Positions 44,853 to 53,633 of a DNA stretch of 64,000 nt are shown here, piece after piece (positions within the stretch are counted from its first letter, which is position 1; the number at the start of each line of letters is the position of its first letter). A program made the translations under genes and the position numbers. The DNA comes from UBA12202 sp002691725 (GTDB lineage: Bacteria; Pseudomonadota; Alphaproteobacteria; Puniceispirillales; UBA1172): assembly GCA_965660675.1 (NCBI GenBank), contig CBFIAU010000002.1, positions 242,814-306,813 on the forward strand, written 5' to 3'. The notes under the pieces are model-generated. The model saw only the letters and a list, made by a program, of their open reading frames with translations. It ran no database searches and was not told the origin of the DNA.

Positions 44853-46544
44853 ATGGCTTTGCCACAGCAATTTATGGATGAGTTACGGCGGCGTGTGTCC
44901 CTGTCATCAATCATTGGCAAAAAGGTCAAATTGATTAATCGGGGCAATCGCATGGTCGGGCTATGCCCTTTCCATCAGGAAAAAACGCCCTCATTTCATG
45001 TTCGTGATGATGAAGGCTTTTATCATTGCTTTGGTTGCGGGGCTAGTGGTGATGCGATTACCTTTCTGCGTGAGCAAGAAGGTCTTAGCTTCATGGATGC
45101 TATCCACCATCTGGCCGGGCTTGCGAATATTGCTGTTCCCGAACAAAGAGAGATTAGCCCAGAAGAAAAAGCCCAGCGTAACAGCATGGCAATGCTTAAC
45201 CAAGAAGCGGCCAGTTTTTATCAAAATCAGCTGGAAGGCGAGGCTGGCAAACAAGCAAAACGATATTTGAATGACCGTCAGGTCAGCCTGAATAGCATTG
45301 CCCGATATCGTATTGGCTATGCTCCTGCTAGTGGGCTTTATTCATTTCTTCAAGCCAAGGGATTTAAGCCTGATGATATGCTGGCGGCTGGCCTGGTGCG
45401 AAAATCACCGCGGGATGATAGGCTTTATGATAATTTCCGGCATCGCCTGATGTTTCCGATTGCCAATCCCAGAGGCGATATCATTGCCTTTGGTGGCCGT
45501 GCTTTGGATGGGGATCAAGAGCCTAAATATCTAAACTCTGCTGACAGCCCCATGTTCCATAAAAAACAGGTTCTCTATGGCTTAAAACAAGCGCGTGAGC
45601 AGAGCAAAGACAAGCTGCCGATTATCGTTGCCGAAGGCTATATGGATGTTATTGCGATTGACCAATTTAAGGTGGCTGGAGCTGTTGCGCCATTGGGAAC
45701 GGCGCTGACCGAAGACCAGATGATGCTCCTCTGGAAGAATACTGACACGCCTTTTCTGTGTTTTGATGGGGACAGCGCTGGCCAGCGCGCGGCAACAAAA
45801 ACATTGGCCCGGCTTCTACCCATTCTGGAGCCTGGAAAAACCGTTCGTGTCATGCGATTGGAAAAGGGATTAGACCCTGATGATTTGCTAAAATCGGGCG
45901 GCGCGGATGCGTTACGCGGAGTAATGGATGCCTCGGAAAGTCTGGTCGAGGCATTATGGAGCTCAACTTCAGCAGATTATGATCTTAATCAAGCCGAGCA
46001 GCGCGCTAAATTCTGGCAAGTCATGCGCGAATATATCCGCCAAGTCAGTAATCCAGCCATGCGCGACTCGCTGAGTGATGATATCAATGCCCGTATTCAA
46101 GCCATGCGGCAACGGCCGCGTCAAACCACCTATGGTAAATCGCCTGCTGGATCACCATATATAGGACGTCAACATGCCCGTCCTGTTCAAAATATCCGTC
46201 CACGAGTGATCATGGCTATTCTTATGAAGCATCCTGAATTAATAAATGATTGGCATGAAGAGTTAGTAAAATTAAATATTAAGGATGGTTTGGTAAAAAA
46301 AATGCTAAATATCATTTCAGACAGTGTTACAATGAATTATCATCTTGACGAAACAACATTTCGGCATCATTTAGAGTCATTAGGAGTAGGTGAAAAAGAC
46401 CAGATAAGTCTCTGGGATAGTATTAAGTCACGGATTAGATTTGATCCGGCATCGCTTTCTAAAGAGGACGCAGAAATAAAGCTGAAAGAGTTTGTAACGC
46501 TTGAAAACCGTGGGACTAGAGCCCGCTCAACAAACCAATTTTAA
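44853..46544 (+). CDS. dnaG: DNA primase
   Basis: 563 aa, slightly short of the usual 600-650 for the order. CHC2-type zinc motif: LCPFHQEKTPSFHVRDDEGFYHCFGCGASG, then the TOPRIM region IVAEGYMDVIAIDQFKVAGAVAPLGTALTEDQ with the acidic catalytic residues. The C-terminal helicase-binding part (about the last 150 residues) is weakly conserved and shorter than usual. AGGAGG precedes the ATG. Followed by rpoD after 29 bp. Confidence 0.95.
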   Translation: MALPQQFMDELRRRVSLSSIIGKKVKLINRGNRMVGLCPFHQEKTPSFHVRDDEGFYHCFGCGASGDAITFLREQEGLSFMDAIHHLAGLANIAVPEQREISPEEKAQRNSMAMLNQEAASFYQNQLEGEAGKQAKRYLNDRQVSLNSIARYRIGYAPASGLYSFLQAKGFKPDDMLAAGLVRKSPRDDRLYDNFRHRLMFPIANPRGDIIAFGGRALDGDQEPKYLNSADSPMFHKKQVLYGLKQAREQSKDKLPIIVAEGYMDVIAIDQFKVAGAVAPLGTALTEDQMMLLWKNTDTPFLCFDGDSAGQRAATKTLARLLPILEPGKTVRVMRLEKGLDPDDLLKSGGADALRGVMDASESLVEALWSSTSADYDLNQAEQRAKFWQVMREYIRQVSNPAMRDSLSDDINARIQAMRQRPRQTTYGKSPAGSPYIGRQHARPVQNIRPRVIMAILMKHPELINDWHEELVKLNIKDGLVKKMLNIISDSVTMNYHLDETTFRHHLESLGVGEKDQISLWDSIKSRIRFDPASLSKEDAEIKLKEFVTLENRGTRARSTNQF

Positions 46545-46573
46545 CCTTACCATATTAGCTGATGGGATGATCC

Positions 46574-48652
46574 ATGGCACAAAGCAAAAAGAAGAAGACA
46601 CAAAACGAAGAACAACTGCCTGATAGCGAATCGCTGCTAAAGTCTGCTAGCAACGATTCGGGCGAATCGGTCAATATGAGCGAAGAAGCGATCAAGGTAT
46701 TGATAAAATCAGGCCGTGAGCGCGGATTTGTCACACATGATGAATTGAATAAGGCATTGCCGCAAGGTGAGCTTACCTCAGAGCAGATCGAAGATGTTAT
46801 GGCTGAACTTAACTCTATGGGGGTTAATGTCGTCGATAATGCTGATCAGGAAGATGTGGTTGAGGATAGCGAAGATAGCGAAGAAGCCAGCACGTCTTCG
46901 TCAGGTAATATCAGTGATGAAAGCCGTGGGTCTGATGATCCTGTCCGCATGTATTTGCGTGAAATGGGCACGGTTGAGCTGTTAACGCGCGAAGGTGAGA
47001 TTGCCATTGCTAAGCGGATTGAAGCTGGCCGTGAGCTTATGCTTGGCGGTGTATATGAATCGCCTCTGACGATCCGAGCGCTCATTCAATGGCGGGATGA
47101 GATTGAGCAAGGTAAAGTTTTGATGCGCGATGTCATTGATCTGGAAACAACATTTTCTCGGATTAATGGCGAAGATAGCGATACCATTGCCATTGCTAGT
47201 GATGATGATGACAGCATCCTTATCAATCGCCCTGGACTGGAAATAAAATCAGTCGATACCGATGATGATGCTGATGATGATGCCGATAGCGATAGCGAAG
47301 ATGAGGACGAGGAGTCCACTTCTCAAAATGCCGAAACTGATGAAGACGATAGCGAAAAAGAGGCAAGTGATGGTGAGGGTGATGATCTGAACATGTCGCT
47401 GGCGGCAATGGAAGATTCCATTCGCGAAGATGTCATGGTCATGATGGAAGATGTATTCGTCACCTATAAAGAGCTAAGCCAGTTGCGCGATAAACGCATC
47501 ACGCAGTTTAAAAAAGGCGCTACGGTTAATGCCAAAACAGAGGAGCGATATATCTCTCTGCGGCTTAAGCTGATTGAGCAGATGGAACATATTCTGCTTA
47601 ATACCGGCCGTATCGAAGCGCTGATGGTACAGCTTTATGGATTAAACAAACATCTATCCTCGCTCGAAGGACAAATGTTGCGCGTTTCCATGAAGTGCAA
47701 TATTAAACGCCCGCAATTCCTTGGCTTCTGGTCTGGGCATGAGCTTGATAAAGAATGGCCACCTGAGGAAGCAGATTCGGCAGGATGGAAAAAACTGCGT
47801 GAAAACCATGCTGATGAAATTGATGAGATTCGTAAATCCATTATTCAGATGATGACTGAAATTGGCATGTCAGTATCTGAGTTCAAAGAGCTGATCCAAG
47901 TGATTCAGCGTGGTGAACGGGAAGCGGCTCGCGCAAAAAAAGAAATGGTTGAGGCTAATCTCCGGCTTGTTATCTCCATCGCCAAAAAATATACCAATCG
48001 TGGCCTGCAATTCCTTGACTTGATACAAGAAGGCAACATCGGTCTGATGAAAGCGGTGGATAAATTTGAATATCGCCGTGGCTATAAGTTTTCCACTTAT
48101 GCGACGTGGTGGATCAGGCAGGCGATCACGCGATCTATTGCTGATCAGGCACGAACTATTCGTATCCCTGTTCATATGATTGAAACGATCAATAAATTGG
48201 TGCGGACATCGCGGCAAATGCTTCATGAAATTGGCCGTGAGCCAACCCCTGAAGAATTGGCAGAAAAGCTTTCCATGCCCATCCATAAGGTGCGAAATGT
48301 CCTGAAAATTGCCAAAGAGCCGATTAGTCTGGAAACCCCGGTCGGTGATGAAGATGATAGTCATCTTGGGGACTTTATCGAAGATAAGAACGCAGTTCAG
48401 CCGCTTGATTCGGCCATTTATGTGAGCTTGCGTGCCAAGACAACCCTCGTTCTGGCAGAGCTAACGCCAAGAGAGGAGCGTGTCTTGCGGATGCGTTTTG
48501 GCATTGGCATGAACTCGGATCATACCCTGGAAGAAGTTGGCCAGCAGTTTAGTGTCACCCGTGAACGTATCCGCCAAATTGAGGCAAAAGCGTTACGCAA
48601 GCTGAAACATCCTTCACGGTCAAAGAAACTGAGAAGTTTCCTTGATAATTAA
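46574..48652 (+). CDS. rpoD: RNA polymerase primary sigma factor RpoD
   Basis: 692 aa. Region 1.1-like N-terminus, region 1.2 at DDPVRMYLREMGTVELLTREGE, then a long non-conserved insert with a very acidic segment (about residues 205-275, long runs of Asp and Glu). Region 2 contains NLRLVISIAKKYTNRGLQFLDLIQEGNIGLMKAV and YATWWIRQAI; regions 3 and 4 end with VTRERIRQIEAKALRKLKHP. Housekeeping sigma factor; the final ...RSKKLRSFLDN is typical. A tRNA gene follows 27 bp later. Confidence 0.97.
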   Translation: MAQSKKKKTQNEEQLPDSESLLKSASNDSGESVNMSEEAIKVLIKSGRERGFVTHDELNKALPQGELTSEQIEDVMAELNSMGVNVVDNADQEDVVEDSEDSEEASTSSSGNISDESRGSDDPVRMYLREMGTVELLTREGEIAIAKRIEAGRELMLGGVYESPLTIRALIQWRDEIEQGKVLMRDVIDLETTFSRINGEDSDTIAIASDDDDSILINRPGLEIKSVDTDDDADDDADSDSEDEDEESTSQNAETDEDDSEKEASDGEGDDLNMSLAAMEDSIREDVMVMMEDVFVTYKELSQLRDKRITQFKKGATVNAKTEERYISLRLKLIEQMEHILLNTGRIEALMVQLYGLNKHLSSLEGQMLRVSMKCNIKRPQFLGFWSGHELDKEWPPEEADSAGWKKLRENHADEIDEIRKSIIQMMTEIGMSVSEFKELIQVIQRGEREAARAKKEMVEANLRLVISIAKKYTNRGLQFLDLIQEGNIGLMKAVDKFEYRRGYKFSTYATWWIRQAITRSIADQARTIRIPVHMIETINKLVRTSRQMLHEIGREPTPEELAEKLSMPIHKVRNVLKIAKEPISLETPVGDEDDSHLGDFIEDKNAVQPLDSAIYVSLRAKTTLVLAELTPREERVLRMRFGIGMNSDHTLEEVGQQFSVTRERIRQIEAKALRKLKHPSRSKKLRSFLDN

Positions 48653-48679
48653 TGGGTTTTCGGCTATCCAAAAGATGCT

Positions 48680-48756
48680 GGGCCTGTAGTTCAACTGGTT
48701 AGAACGCACCGCTCATAACGGTGTTGTTGGGGGTTCGAGTCCCTCCGGGCCCACCA
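48680..48756 (+). tRNA. tRNA with CAT anticodon, probably tRNA-Ile2 (lysidine type)
   Basis: 77-nt cloverleaf: acceptor GGGCCTG / CGGGCCC, D-stem GTTC/GAAC, anticodon stem CACCG / CGGTG with loop CTCATAA, T-stem GGGGG/CCCTC with TTCGAGT loop, and an encoded CCA end. The anticodon is CAU. Elongator Met and Ile2 share it; the GGGCC acceptor stem, like that of alphaproteobacterial tRNA-Ile(GAU), and the place after rpoD favour Ile2, whose C34 must be converted to lysidine by TilS. Confidence 0.95.
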
Positions 48757-48809
48757 GCTTAACTTTCCTGTTATCGCCTTTTGAATTATTGGCAGCAGAA
48801 TTATTCCAA

Positions 48810-50819
48810 TTACTGCACTAGTGCTGACGCGGTGGCGCTGACAACTGCCTCAAGAAACATGGTTTTATCACCGCCAAGGTCTATGCGATCTATTTTCCGT
48901 TTTGATATGACTTCAATGCTATGACCGCCGGCGACTTTAGCCTTGGTCTTGGCATCTTCTCGCACCACATATTCGGCATGATCGAGGGCTAATTCCAGGT
49001 CAGTGAAATCGGCAGGGCCTTTGATGAGATGGACGCGGAATGTGCCATCAGACGGCTGTGTGATGGTAACGCGAACGCTTTGCCGAATACTGCCGACGGC
49101 GGCACCGATAGCGCCAGCAACATCAGCATCTTCAGGAACAATTAATTCAGCATCAAGAACCTTGGCAATGGCAGGATAGTAGCAAGCGGCCGAGGCGCCC
49201 AAGGCGATGAGCGGGCGATGAAAACGAATACGGGTCGTTATCATTGTCGCGCTTGATGGCTGTAATGCGCCTTCTATCATATGCACAAGAACGGGGTTTT
49301 TGGCAGACATGGCATGGCTGTTATGGTCATGCGCGTTAACCGCGTCAATCAAGGCGAGGCTAGATTGAATGGCCAGCCTGTCCAGCACCATCTGAGCAAA
49401 TAGTTGGATATTTTCTGCTTGTGGTTTGCCTGAGCCTGAGCGTTGTCTGGCCATTAACTTGCCCGCTTTTTCAGCAGCAGATTTATCAAAGGCATTAAAC
49501 TGATCGAGAATATGTACAGCATCGGTTGGGGTAAACGCGGATATTAGCACCAAACCGCGCGCAACGAGGCGATCTATTGCCCCCATCGCCAGCCTTGTTT
49601 CTGCCAATTCTGCAATACTGGCGACACCGGCTTTTTGACATTCCAGCGCCATTCGATATTCAGATCGTGTCAGCCATTCTGGCGGCTCACCAGAAAACAC
49701 AGGAACAACAAAACGCGCATCAGTCGCGCTCGGAATGGGGTTATCCAATTGTTCATCAAGCAATGTATGGATATGCGGATATTGTTGTGCCAAGGATGAA
49801 ATGGGGATAGCGCGGCGTGGCCCTAATGTGACGCCGCCTTTGATACCGCGATCCATTAAATTGACTTCACTATCACCGCCAAGCCCGCCAGTTCGAATAT
49901 CCGCCGCCTCAACCATAGTTGACCATCCGCCAATCGTCGCGCCTTTCGGTGACAGCCGAGGTGTGCCGTTAGACATGATTGTGATATCGGTTGTTGTGCC
50001 GCCAATATCGCTGATGATGGCATCGGCTACGCCAGCCAGATGGGCGGCGCCTGAAATGCTGGCGGCAGGCCCTGATAAGATTGTCTCGACTGGACGGATA
50101 CGGGCAAGATGCTGATTAATCAAGGAGCCATCGCCCTTGACGACCATCAATTCAGCATTGATACCTGATGATGTGATGATGTCATTAGTGGCATTAATCT
50201 GACGATCAAGCAAGTCGATGAGACGCGCATTTAGTAACGCGGTCAAGGCGCGTTTAGGCCCGCCTAATTCGGATGATAACTCATGACTGCAGGTGATCGG
50301 GCAACCAGTTTTTTTACGCAACAGGTCACGGGCGGCAATTTCATGCTCAGGGTTACGGGTCGCAAAATGACCAGCAATAGCAATCGCGCTGATATCTTTG
50401 CCATACTGATCAGCAAATGCCTCAAGCGCAGCCATATCTAAAGGCGCTTGCGGTTTACCATCGGTTTTATGGCCTCCTGTGACAAAAGCCACAGGGTCTT
50501 GGCCAAGCGAATTGCCGAGATTGTTTTTGCTAAGGCTCGTTTCTGCAAAACCGATCATAACCAAGCCAATACGCCCGCCCATGCCCTCAACCACAGCGTT
50601 AGTCGCCAGTGTCGTTGACAGGCACACTTGCTTGAGCGATTGACGTTGATCTTGAGCTAATTGATCAATGACAGAATGGATCGCCTCCCCCAAGCCAATG
50701 GATAAATCTTCGCGTGTTGTAGGGGCTTTGGCTTTCGCCACAAGCGCGCCATTTTCACTATTGATGATCGCCGCATCCGTAAATGTGCCGCCCGTATCAA
50801 GTCCGAGAATAAATGCCAT
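48810..50819 (-). CDS. Hydantoinase/oxoprolinase family protein (HyuA-like)
   Basis: 669 aa. ASKHA-fold ATP-dependent cyclic-amide hydrolase subunit: FILGLDTGGTFTDAAIIN at the start, STTLATNAVVEG, SGPAASISGAAHLAG, and DIGGTTTDITI in the middle. Family members split hydantoins, 5-oxoproline or acetone. The partner HyuB (hydantoinase B) is not adjacent, so this could be the HyuA-only branch. It lies 13 bp after the amidotransferase gene, likely in one operon. The substrate is unknown. Confidence 0.88.
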   Translation of the reverse strand: MAFILGLDTGGTFTDAAIINSENGALVAKAKAPTTREDLSIGLGEAIHSVIDQLAQDQRQSLKQVCLSTTLATNAVVEGMGGRIGLVMIGFAETSLSKNNLGNSLGQDPVAFVTGGHKTDGKPQAPLDMAALEAFADQYGKDISAIAIAGHFATRNPEHEIAARDLLRKKTGCPITCSHELSSELGGPKRALTALLNARLIDLLDRQINATNDIITSSGINAELMVVKGDGSLINQHLARIRPVETILSGPAASISGAAHLAGVADAIISDIGGTTTDITIMSNGTPRLSPKGATIGGWSTMVEAADIRTGGLGGDSEVNLMDRGIKGGVTLGPRRAIPISSLAQQYPHIHTLLDEQLDNPIPSATDARFVVPVFSGEPPEWLTRSEYRMALECQKAGVASIAELAETRLAMGAIDRLVARGLVLISAFTPTDAVHILDQFNAFDKSAAEKAGKLMARQRSGSGKPQAENIQLFAQMVLDRLAIQSSLALIDAVNAHDHNSHAMSAKNPVLVHMIEGALQPSSATMITTRIRFHRPLIALGASAACYYPAIAKVLDAELIVPEDADVAGAIGAAVGSIRQSVRVTITQPSDGTFRVHLIKGPADFTDLELALDHAEYVVREDAKTKAKVAGGHSIEVISKRKIDRIDLGGDKTMFLEAVVSATASALVQ

Positions 50820-50832
50820 ATTCTAATCCGCC

Positions 50833-51579
50833 TCAGGCAGCGCGTGATTGAGCAGCAAGCGCATGATTGAGAAAACTCGCCATCCAATCACGCACCTGAT
50901 CATTGTCTGTTGGGGTGCTTAGGCTGCCGTTTGCACGGGCAACGCCTTCATCACCTATGGCGCGGCTATGTCGGTTAATCAAGGCTGACAAATAGGCGGT
51001 ATTAAACTCCGGATGACCTTGGAAAGACAGCACCCGACCAGGAATAGTAAATGCCGCATAAGGGCAGAAATCATCACCTAATAAAGCCTCTGCTTCGGCT
51101 GGCAGGCTAATGACTTGATCTTGATGCATGTAAATCAGACGCACGGCTTGGCCTTTGCTAGACGCCGCAGGCAAATCACTTTGCATTGCCATCTCTTTAA
51201 TGCCAACACCCCAACCTTTATCTGATAACACCGCCTCACCACCGAGAGCGTGGGCAAGCAGCTGATGGCCAAAGCAAATGCCAATAAGCGGTATCTGCAT
51301 ATGATAAGCTGACTTAACAAAATCCATCAGCCGCGGTATCCACGGCAGGTCATCATAAACCCCATGGCGACTGCCTGAGATCATATAGGCATCATAATCG
51401 GAGACTTGCTCTGGAAAATCACCATGGCGAACATGAATGAATGTGATATCAAGCATGTGATTATGCGCCGCCAGATAAGATGTAAACATCTCTTGATAGG
51501 ACGGATTATGAGGACGCATATTAATGCCGGTCTCACCTGCAAGTAAAATGCCTAGCTTGATCTGTTTGTGTTGCGCCAT
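50833..51579 (-). CDS. Class I glutamine amidotransferase-like protein
   Basis: 248 aa. The amidotransferase core has GICFGHQLLAHALGGEAV with the nucleophile cysteine near residue 102, and FQGHPEFN near 192 with the catalytic histidine and glutamate. It resembles GuaA-like or gamma-glutamyl-hydrolase (PuuD-type) stand-alone amidotransferases. ATG at 51577-51579 with AGGTG upstream is favoured over an in-frame GTG three codons earlier. Operon with the hydantoinase gene suggests a shared catabolic route for cyclic or gamma-glutamyl compounds; this is inference. Confidence 0.85.
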   Translation of the reverse strand: MAQHKQIKLGILLAGETGINMRPHNPSYQEMFTSYLAAHNHMLDITFIHVRHGDFPEQVSDYDAYMISGSRHGVYDDLPWIPRLMDFVKSAYHMQIPLIGICFGHQLLAHALGGEAVLSDKGWGVGIKEMAMQSDLPAASSKGQAVRLIYMHQDQVISLPAEAEALLGDDFCPYAAFTIPGRVLSFQGHPEFNTAYLSALINRHSRAIGDEGVARANGSLSTPTDNDQVRDWMASFLNHALAAQSRAA

Positions 51580-51688
51580 AATTATCACCTAGTTCTATTG
51601 AAATCACATTTGGAACAATTGCTAATACCCCCATATAAAACGACAAATTGATGGGATGCAATATGATCTTGCGGTAAATCCAAATAAT

Positions 51689-51934
51689 TTATTTATTAGG
51701 TGAGGCTACGATAGCCATAAGTTCAGCCAAAATATAAAGCCGAATAGCGCTGGAAAGACCGCCAACATCTTGGCCTGAACTAATCCTTTTGCTGCGTTCA
51801 ATATCAATATCAGCAACAATACGGGCGAGTGAGCATCCCTGACGCTGAGCAATATGCTGTAAAGCTTGCCAGAAATCAGCTTCCAGAGAGATCGATGTTC
51901 TATGACCATTAATAGTCATTGAGCGCTTGATCAC
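51689..51934 (-). CDS. Ribbon-helix-helix domain protein (RHH_4)
   Basis: 81 aa. The strand KRSMTINGHRTSISLEADFWQALQHIA followed by CSLARIVADID gives the RHH fold of PF13467. Such small dimeric proteins are common in alphaproteobacteria, mostly uncharacterised and DNA-binding by fold. It lies alone between the amidotransferase gene and the phage-like island, with no sign of a partner toxin. Confidence 0.75.
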   Translation of the reverse strand: MIKRSMTINGHRTSISLEADFWQALQHIAQRQGCSLARIVADIDIERSKRISSGQDVGGLSSAIRLYILAELMAIVASPNK

Positions 51935-52034
51935 AAATACATATCCTTATGTTTTCCAAGATGTTTATATTTTTCAAATAGGCTTATGGTTCCCTAAATT
52001 GGCTGCTGTTCAGACCAGATGACGCCAAATCATC

Positions 52035-52271
52035 CTAGATCAGACATAATTTCCAAATGGCACGGCCTATGATATTGAGCGAAGATGCGGTCAGGGTAAA
52101 GCCCTCTTGATCATGTGACGAATGGCGAACATAAATCATATCAATCTTGGCATCAGGCTGTTCTAAAAACCGCAGCTTGATATGATCACCTGCATCAATG
52201 GCAAAGCATCCGGCATGGAGAGCGCTATTGTCAGATGTGTCAATAATAGCAAAATTGCCCATGGCAATCAT
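52035..52271 (-). CDS. Fragment resembling the C-terminal peptidase domain of an S24/LexA-type phage repressor
   Basis: 78 aa. MGNFAIIDTSDN matches the GDxVLVDTSD strand after the catalytic serine of S24 peptidases, GCFAIDAGDHIKLRFLEQ resembles the GxFVLxxxxxxxVKRLE region, and the end SLNIIGRAIWKLCLI matches the terminal strand (VxIVGRVVW). The N-terminal HTH domain and the serine are missing: the frame is open for only 13 codons upstream of the first ATG. This is probably a decayed repressor C-terminal half. It is divergent from the lysis genes. Assignment rests on visual resemblance only. Confidence 0.5.
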   Translation of the reverse strand: MIAMGNFAIIDTSDNSALHAGCFAIDAGDHIKLRFLEQPDAKIDMIYVRHSSHDQEGFTLTASSLNIIGRAIWKLCLI

Positions 52272-52301
52272 GGCATTGGAAGCATCATCAAGGGGGGTTT
52301 T

Positions 52302-52318
52302 TTTAATTCAAAATTAAA
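52302..52318. promoter_or_regulatory. Inverted repeat between the repressor fragment and the lysis genes
   Basis: TTTAATT and AATTAAA form perfect 7-bp arms with CAA in the centre, 50 bp before the holin start. It could be a repressor operator; the AT-rich context weakens the case. Confidence 0.35.
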
Positions 52319-52368
52319 TTGACTGACTAACCCTCTAACGCATTCACTGACGATCCGACAGAAAGGAC

Positions 52369-52860
52369 ATGCAGATGATACCGCCTGCGCTTATATTGCC
52401 GCTAGTTGATCTGGTGCTGGATAAAATCACCAGACCAGGCAAAGACAGAGAAACCGCTAGAACCATTGCCGCCGAAATCCTTGCTGATGAACATCAGGTC
52501 AAGCCGATTTATCAAGCCATGGATCAAGCCATTGATAAGATGAACCAAAATCAGATCAGCATTAACCGCATTGAATCTGCCTCTGATCATTTCTGGAAAT
52601 CAGGATGACGGCCGGCGGCGGGCTGGATTTGTATTACCGCCCTTGGTTGGCACTATCTCATTGAACCTGTTTTGGCATCATGCTTGACCATGTTCGGGAT
52701 GACATTGCCGCCGTTGCCGCGCGCTGATTTTAACGATTTATGGACATTACTGCTTGCCCTTCTGGGGATGAGTGGCCTGCGATCTATTGATAAAACGCGC
52801 CAAAATAACCCCCTCAACACCCCTCCCAACACAGGCCCAGCAAAGGATACTCAACGATGA
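52369..52860 (+). pseudogene. 3TM-type holin gene (GTA_holin_3TM family) interrupted by an in-frame UGA
   Basis: Read continuously, bases 52369-52860 give a 163-residue product of the PF11351 holin family: N-terminal helix ILPLVDLVLDKI, an amphipathic middle ending INRIESASDHFWKSG, then RPAAGWICITALGWHYLIEP (membrane helix) and WTLLLALLGMSGLRSIDK (membrane helix and family end). The frame is broken by TGA at 52606-52608, exactly where the family has a conserved tryptophan (G-W-R-P). One G-to-A change turns TGG into TGA. Split readings are 79 aa and, from an internal TTG, 62 aa. Either a nonsense mutation, a sequencing error, or stop readthrough (context UGA-C). The next gene overlaps by four bases. 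Confidence 0.72.
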
Positions 52861-53168
52861 CCTCACCTAACAAAACGACGGCCACCACGAAAACCGCATT
52901 ACCCCGATATGGGCAAAATCAGGATACAGACTGGAATCTGGTGATGGAGCAGGCGGCGCGGCGCGGCGCCAGAAAAGCCCTTGCCGAAATAGGATTGGAT
53001 GATCAGGAGGCGTGCCGTGATGTTCGTGATTTGCGCGAATTGCTGACCAATTGGCAACGTATTCGGCGTGAAGCAACACGCAGTCTGATCACCTTTGGTG
53101 TCAGGGCGATTTTGATCTTTATGGTGCTGATGGCGGCGTTTGTGATCTCAACCGGCATGGGGCGCTAA
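52857..53168 (+). CDS. DUF6127-like small membrane protein of a lysis module
   Basis: 103 aa. A proline/threonine-rich start, then LVMEQAARRGARKALAEIGLDDQEACRDVRDLRELLTNWQRIRR, an amphipathic segment like that of the phage-associated DUF6127 family, and one C-terminal membrane helix (LITFGVRAILIFMVLMAAFVIS). Proteins of this type lie between holin and endolysin in alphaproteobacterial prophages. The function is unknown, perhaps a holin partner or spanin-like helper. The ATG overlaps the holin frame's stop (ATGA). Confidence 0.65.
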   Translation: MTSPNKTTATTKTALPRYGQNQDTDWNLVMEQAARRGARKALAEIGLDDQEACRDVRDLRELLTNWQRIRREATRSLITFGVRAILIFMVLMAAFVISTGMGR

Positions 53169-53169
53169 G

Positions 53170-53580
53170 ATGACTATTGCCGCCACCCCATTTAGGTTCA
53201 GCCGCCGCAGTGAGAGCCATTTAGTCACCGTTGTTCCCGCCCTGCAAGCGGTAGCAAGGCGGGCGCTGGTCTTGTCGCGTGTTGATTTCACCATCATTTC
53301 TGGCCGCCGTGATATGGCGGAACAACGCCGCTTGGTCAGGCAGGGCGTATCAAGAACGCTTAACTCAAGGCATCTGACCGGCCATGCCATTGATCTCGTT
53401 CCGCTTCATCCCGATACAGGTAAAGGCCAATTTACCCGCGCTCTGGCGATTGAGGTCGCTGTCGCTTTTTACGAAGCCGGATATCAGCTCAATATCGCGA
53501 TCAGGTGGGGCGGCATGTGGGCAGAGTTTGAGGATATCCCTCATATAGAAATCCCTGATCCCTCTGCCAAAACGCTCTGA
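53170..53580 (+). CDS. M15-family peptidoglycan endopeptidase (phage-type endolysin)
   Basis: 136 aa, a complete small D-Ala/L-Ala-D-Glu carboxypeptidase-like endolysin. Zinc motif SRHLTGHAIDLVPLHP (His and Asp ligands) and the second histidine in IRWGGMWAEFEDIPHIEI, the T5-endolysin/CwlK arrangement. There is no signal peptide, so it needs a holin to reach the wall. It lies one base after the previous gene and closes the island, converging with the polyprenyl synthase gene. No integrase, terminase, capsid or tail gene is nearby. Confidence 0.85.
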   Translation: MTIAATPFRFSRRSESHLVTVVPALQAVARRALVLSRVDFTIISGRRDMAEQRRLVRQGVSRTLNSRHLTGHAIDLVPLHPDTGKGQFTRALAIEVAVAFYEAGYQLNIAIRWGGMWAEFEDIPHIEIPDPSAKTL

Positions 53581-53633
53581 TTGAGCGTGCTAAATGGAAA
53601 TATCCAAAGTGAAAGGCAAAGGATAGGACAGCT

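Noticed and set aside
47870..48364. A 164-codon minus-strand frame in rpoD
   Set aside because: Antisense to the most conserved part of rpoD; no motif.
52606..52608. Genome-wide reassignment of UGA to tryptophan
   Set aside because: Many intact genes in the window end in TGA directly before or overlapping another gene, and TGG is used for tryptophan throughout.
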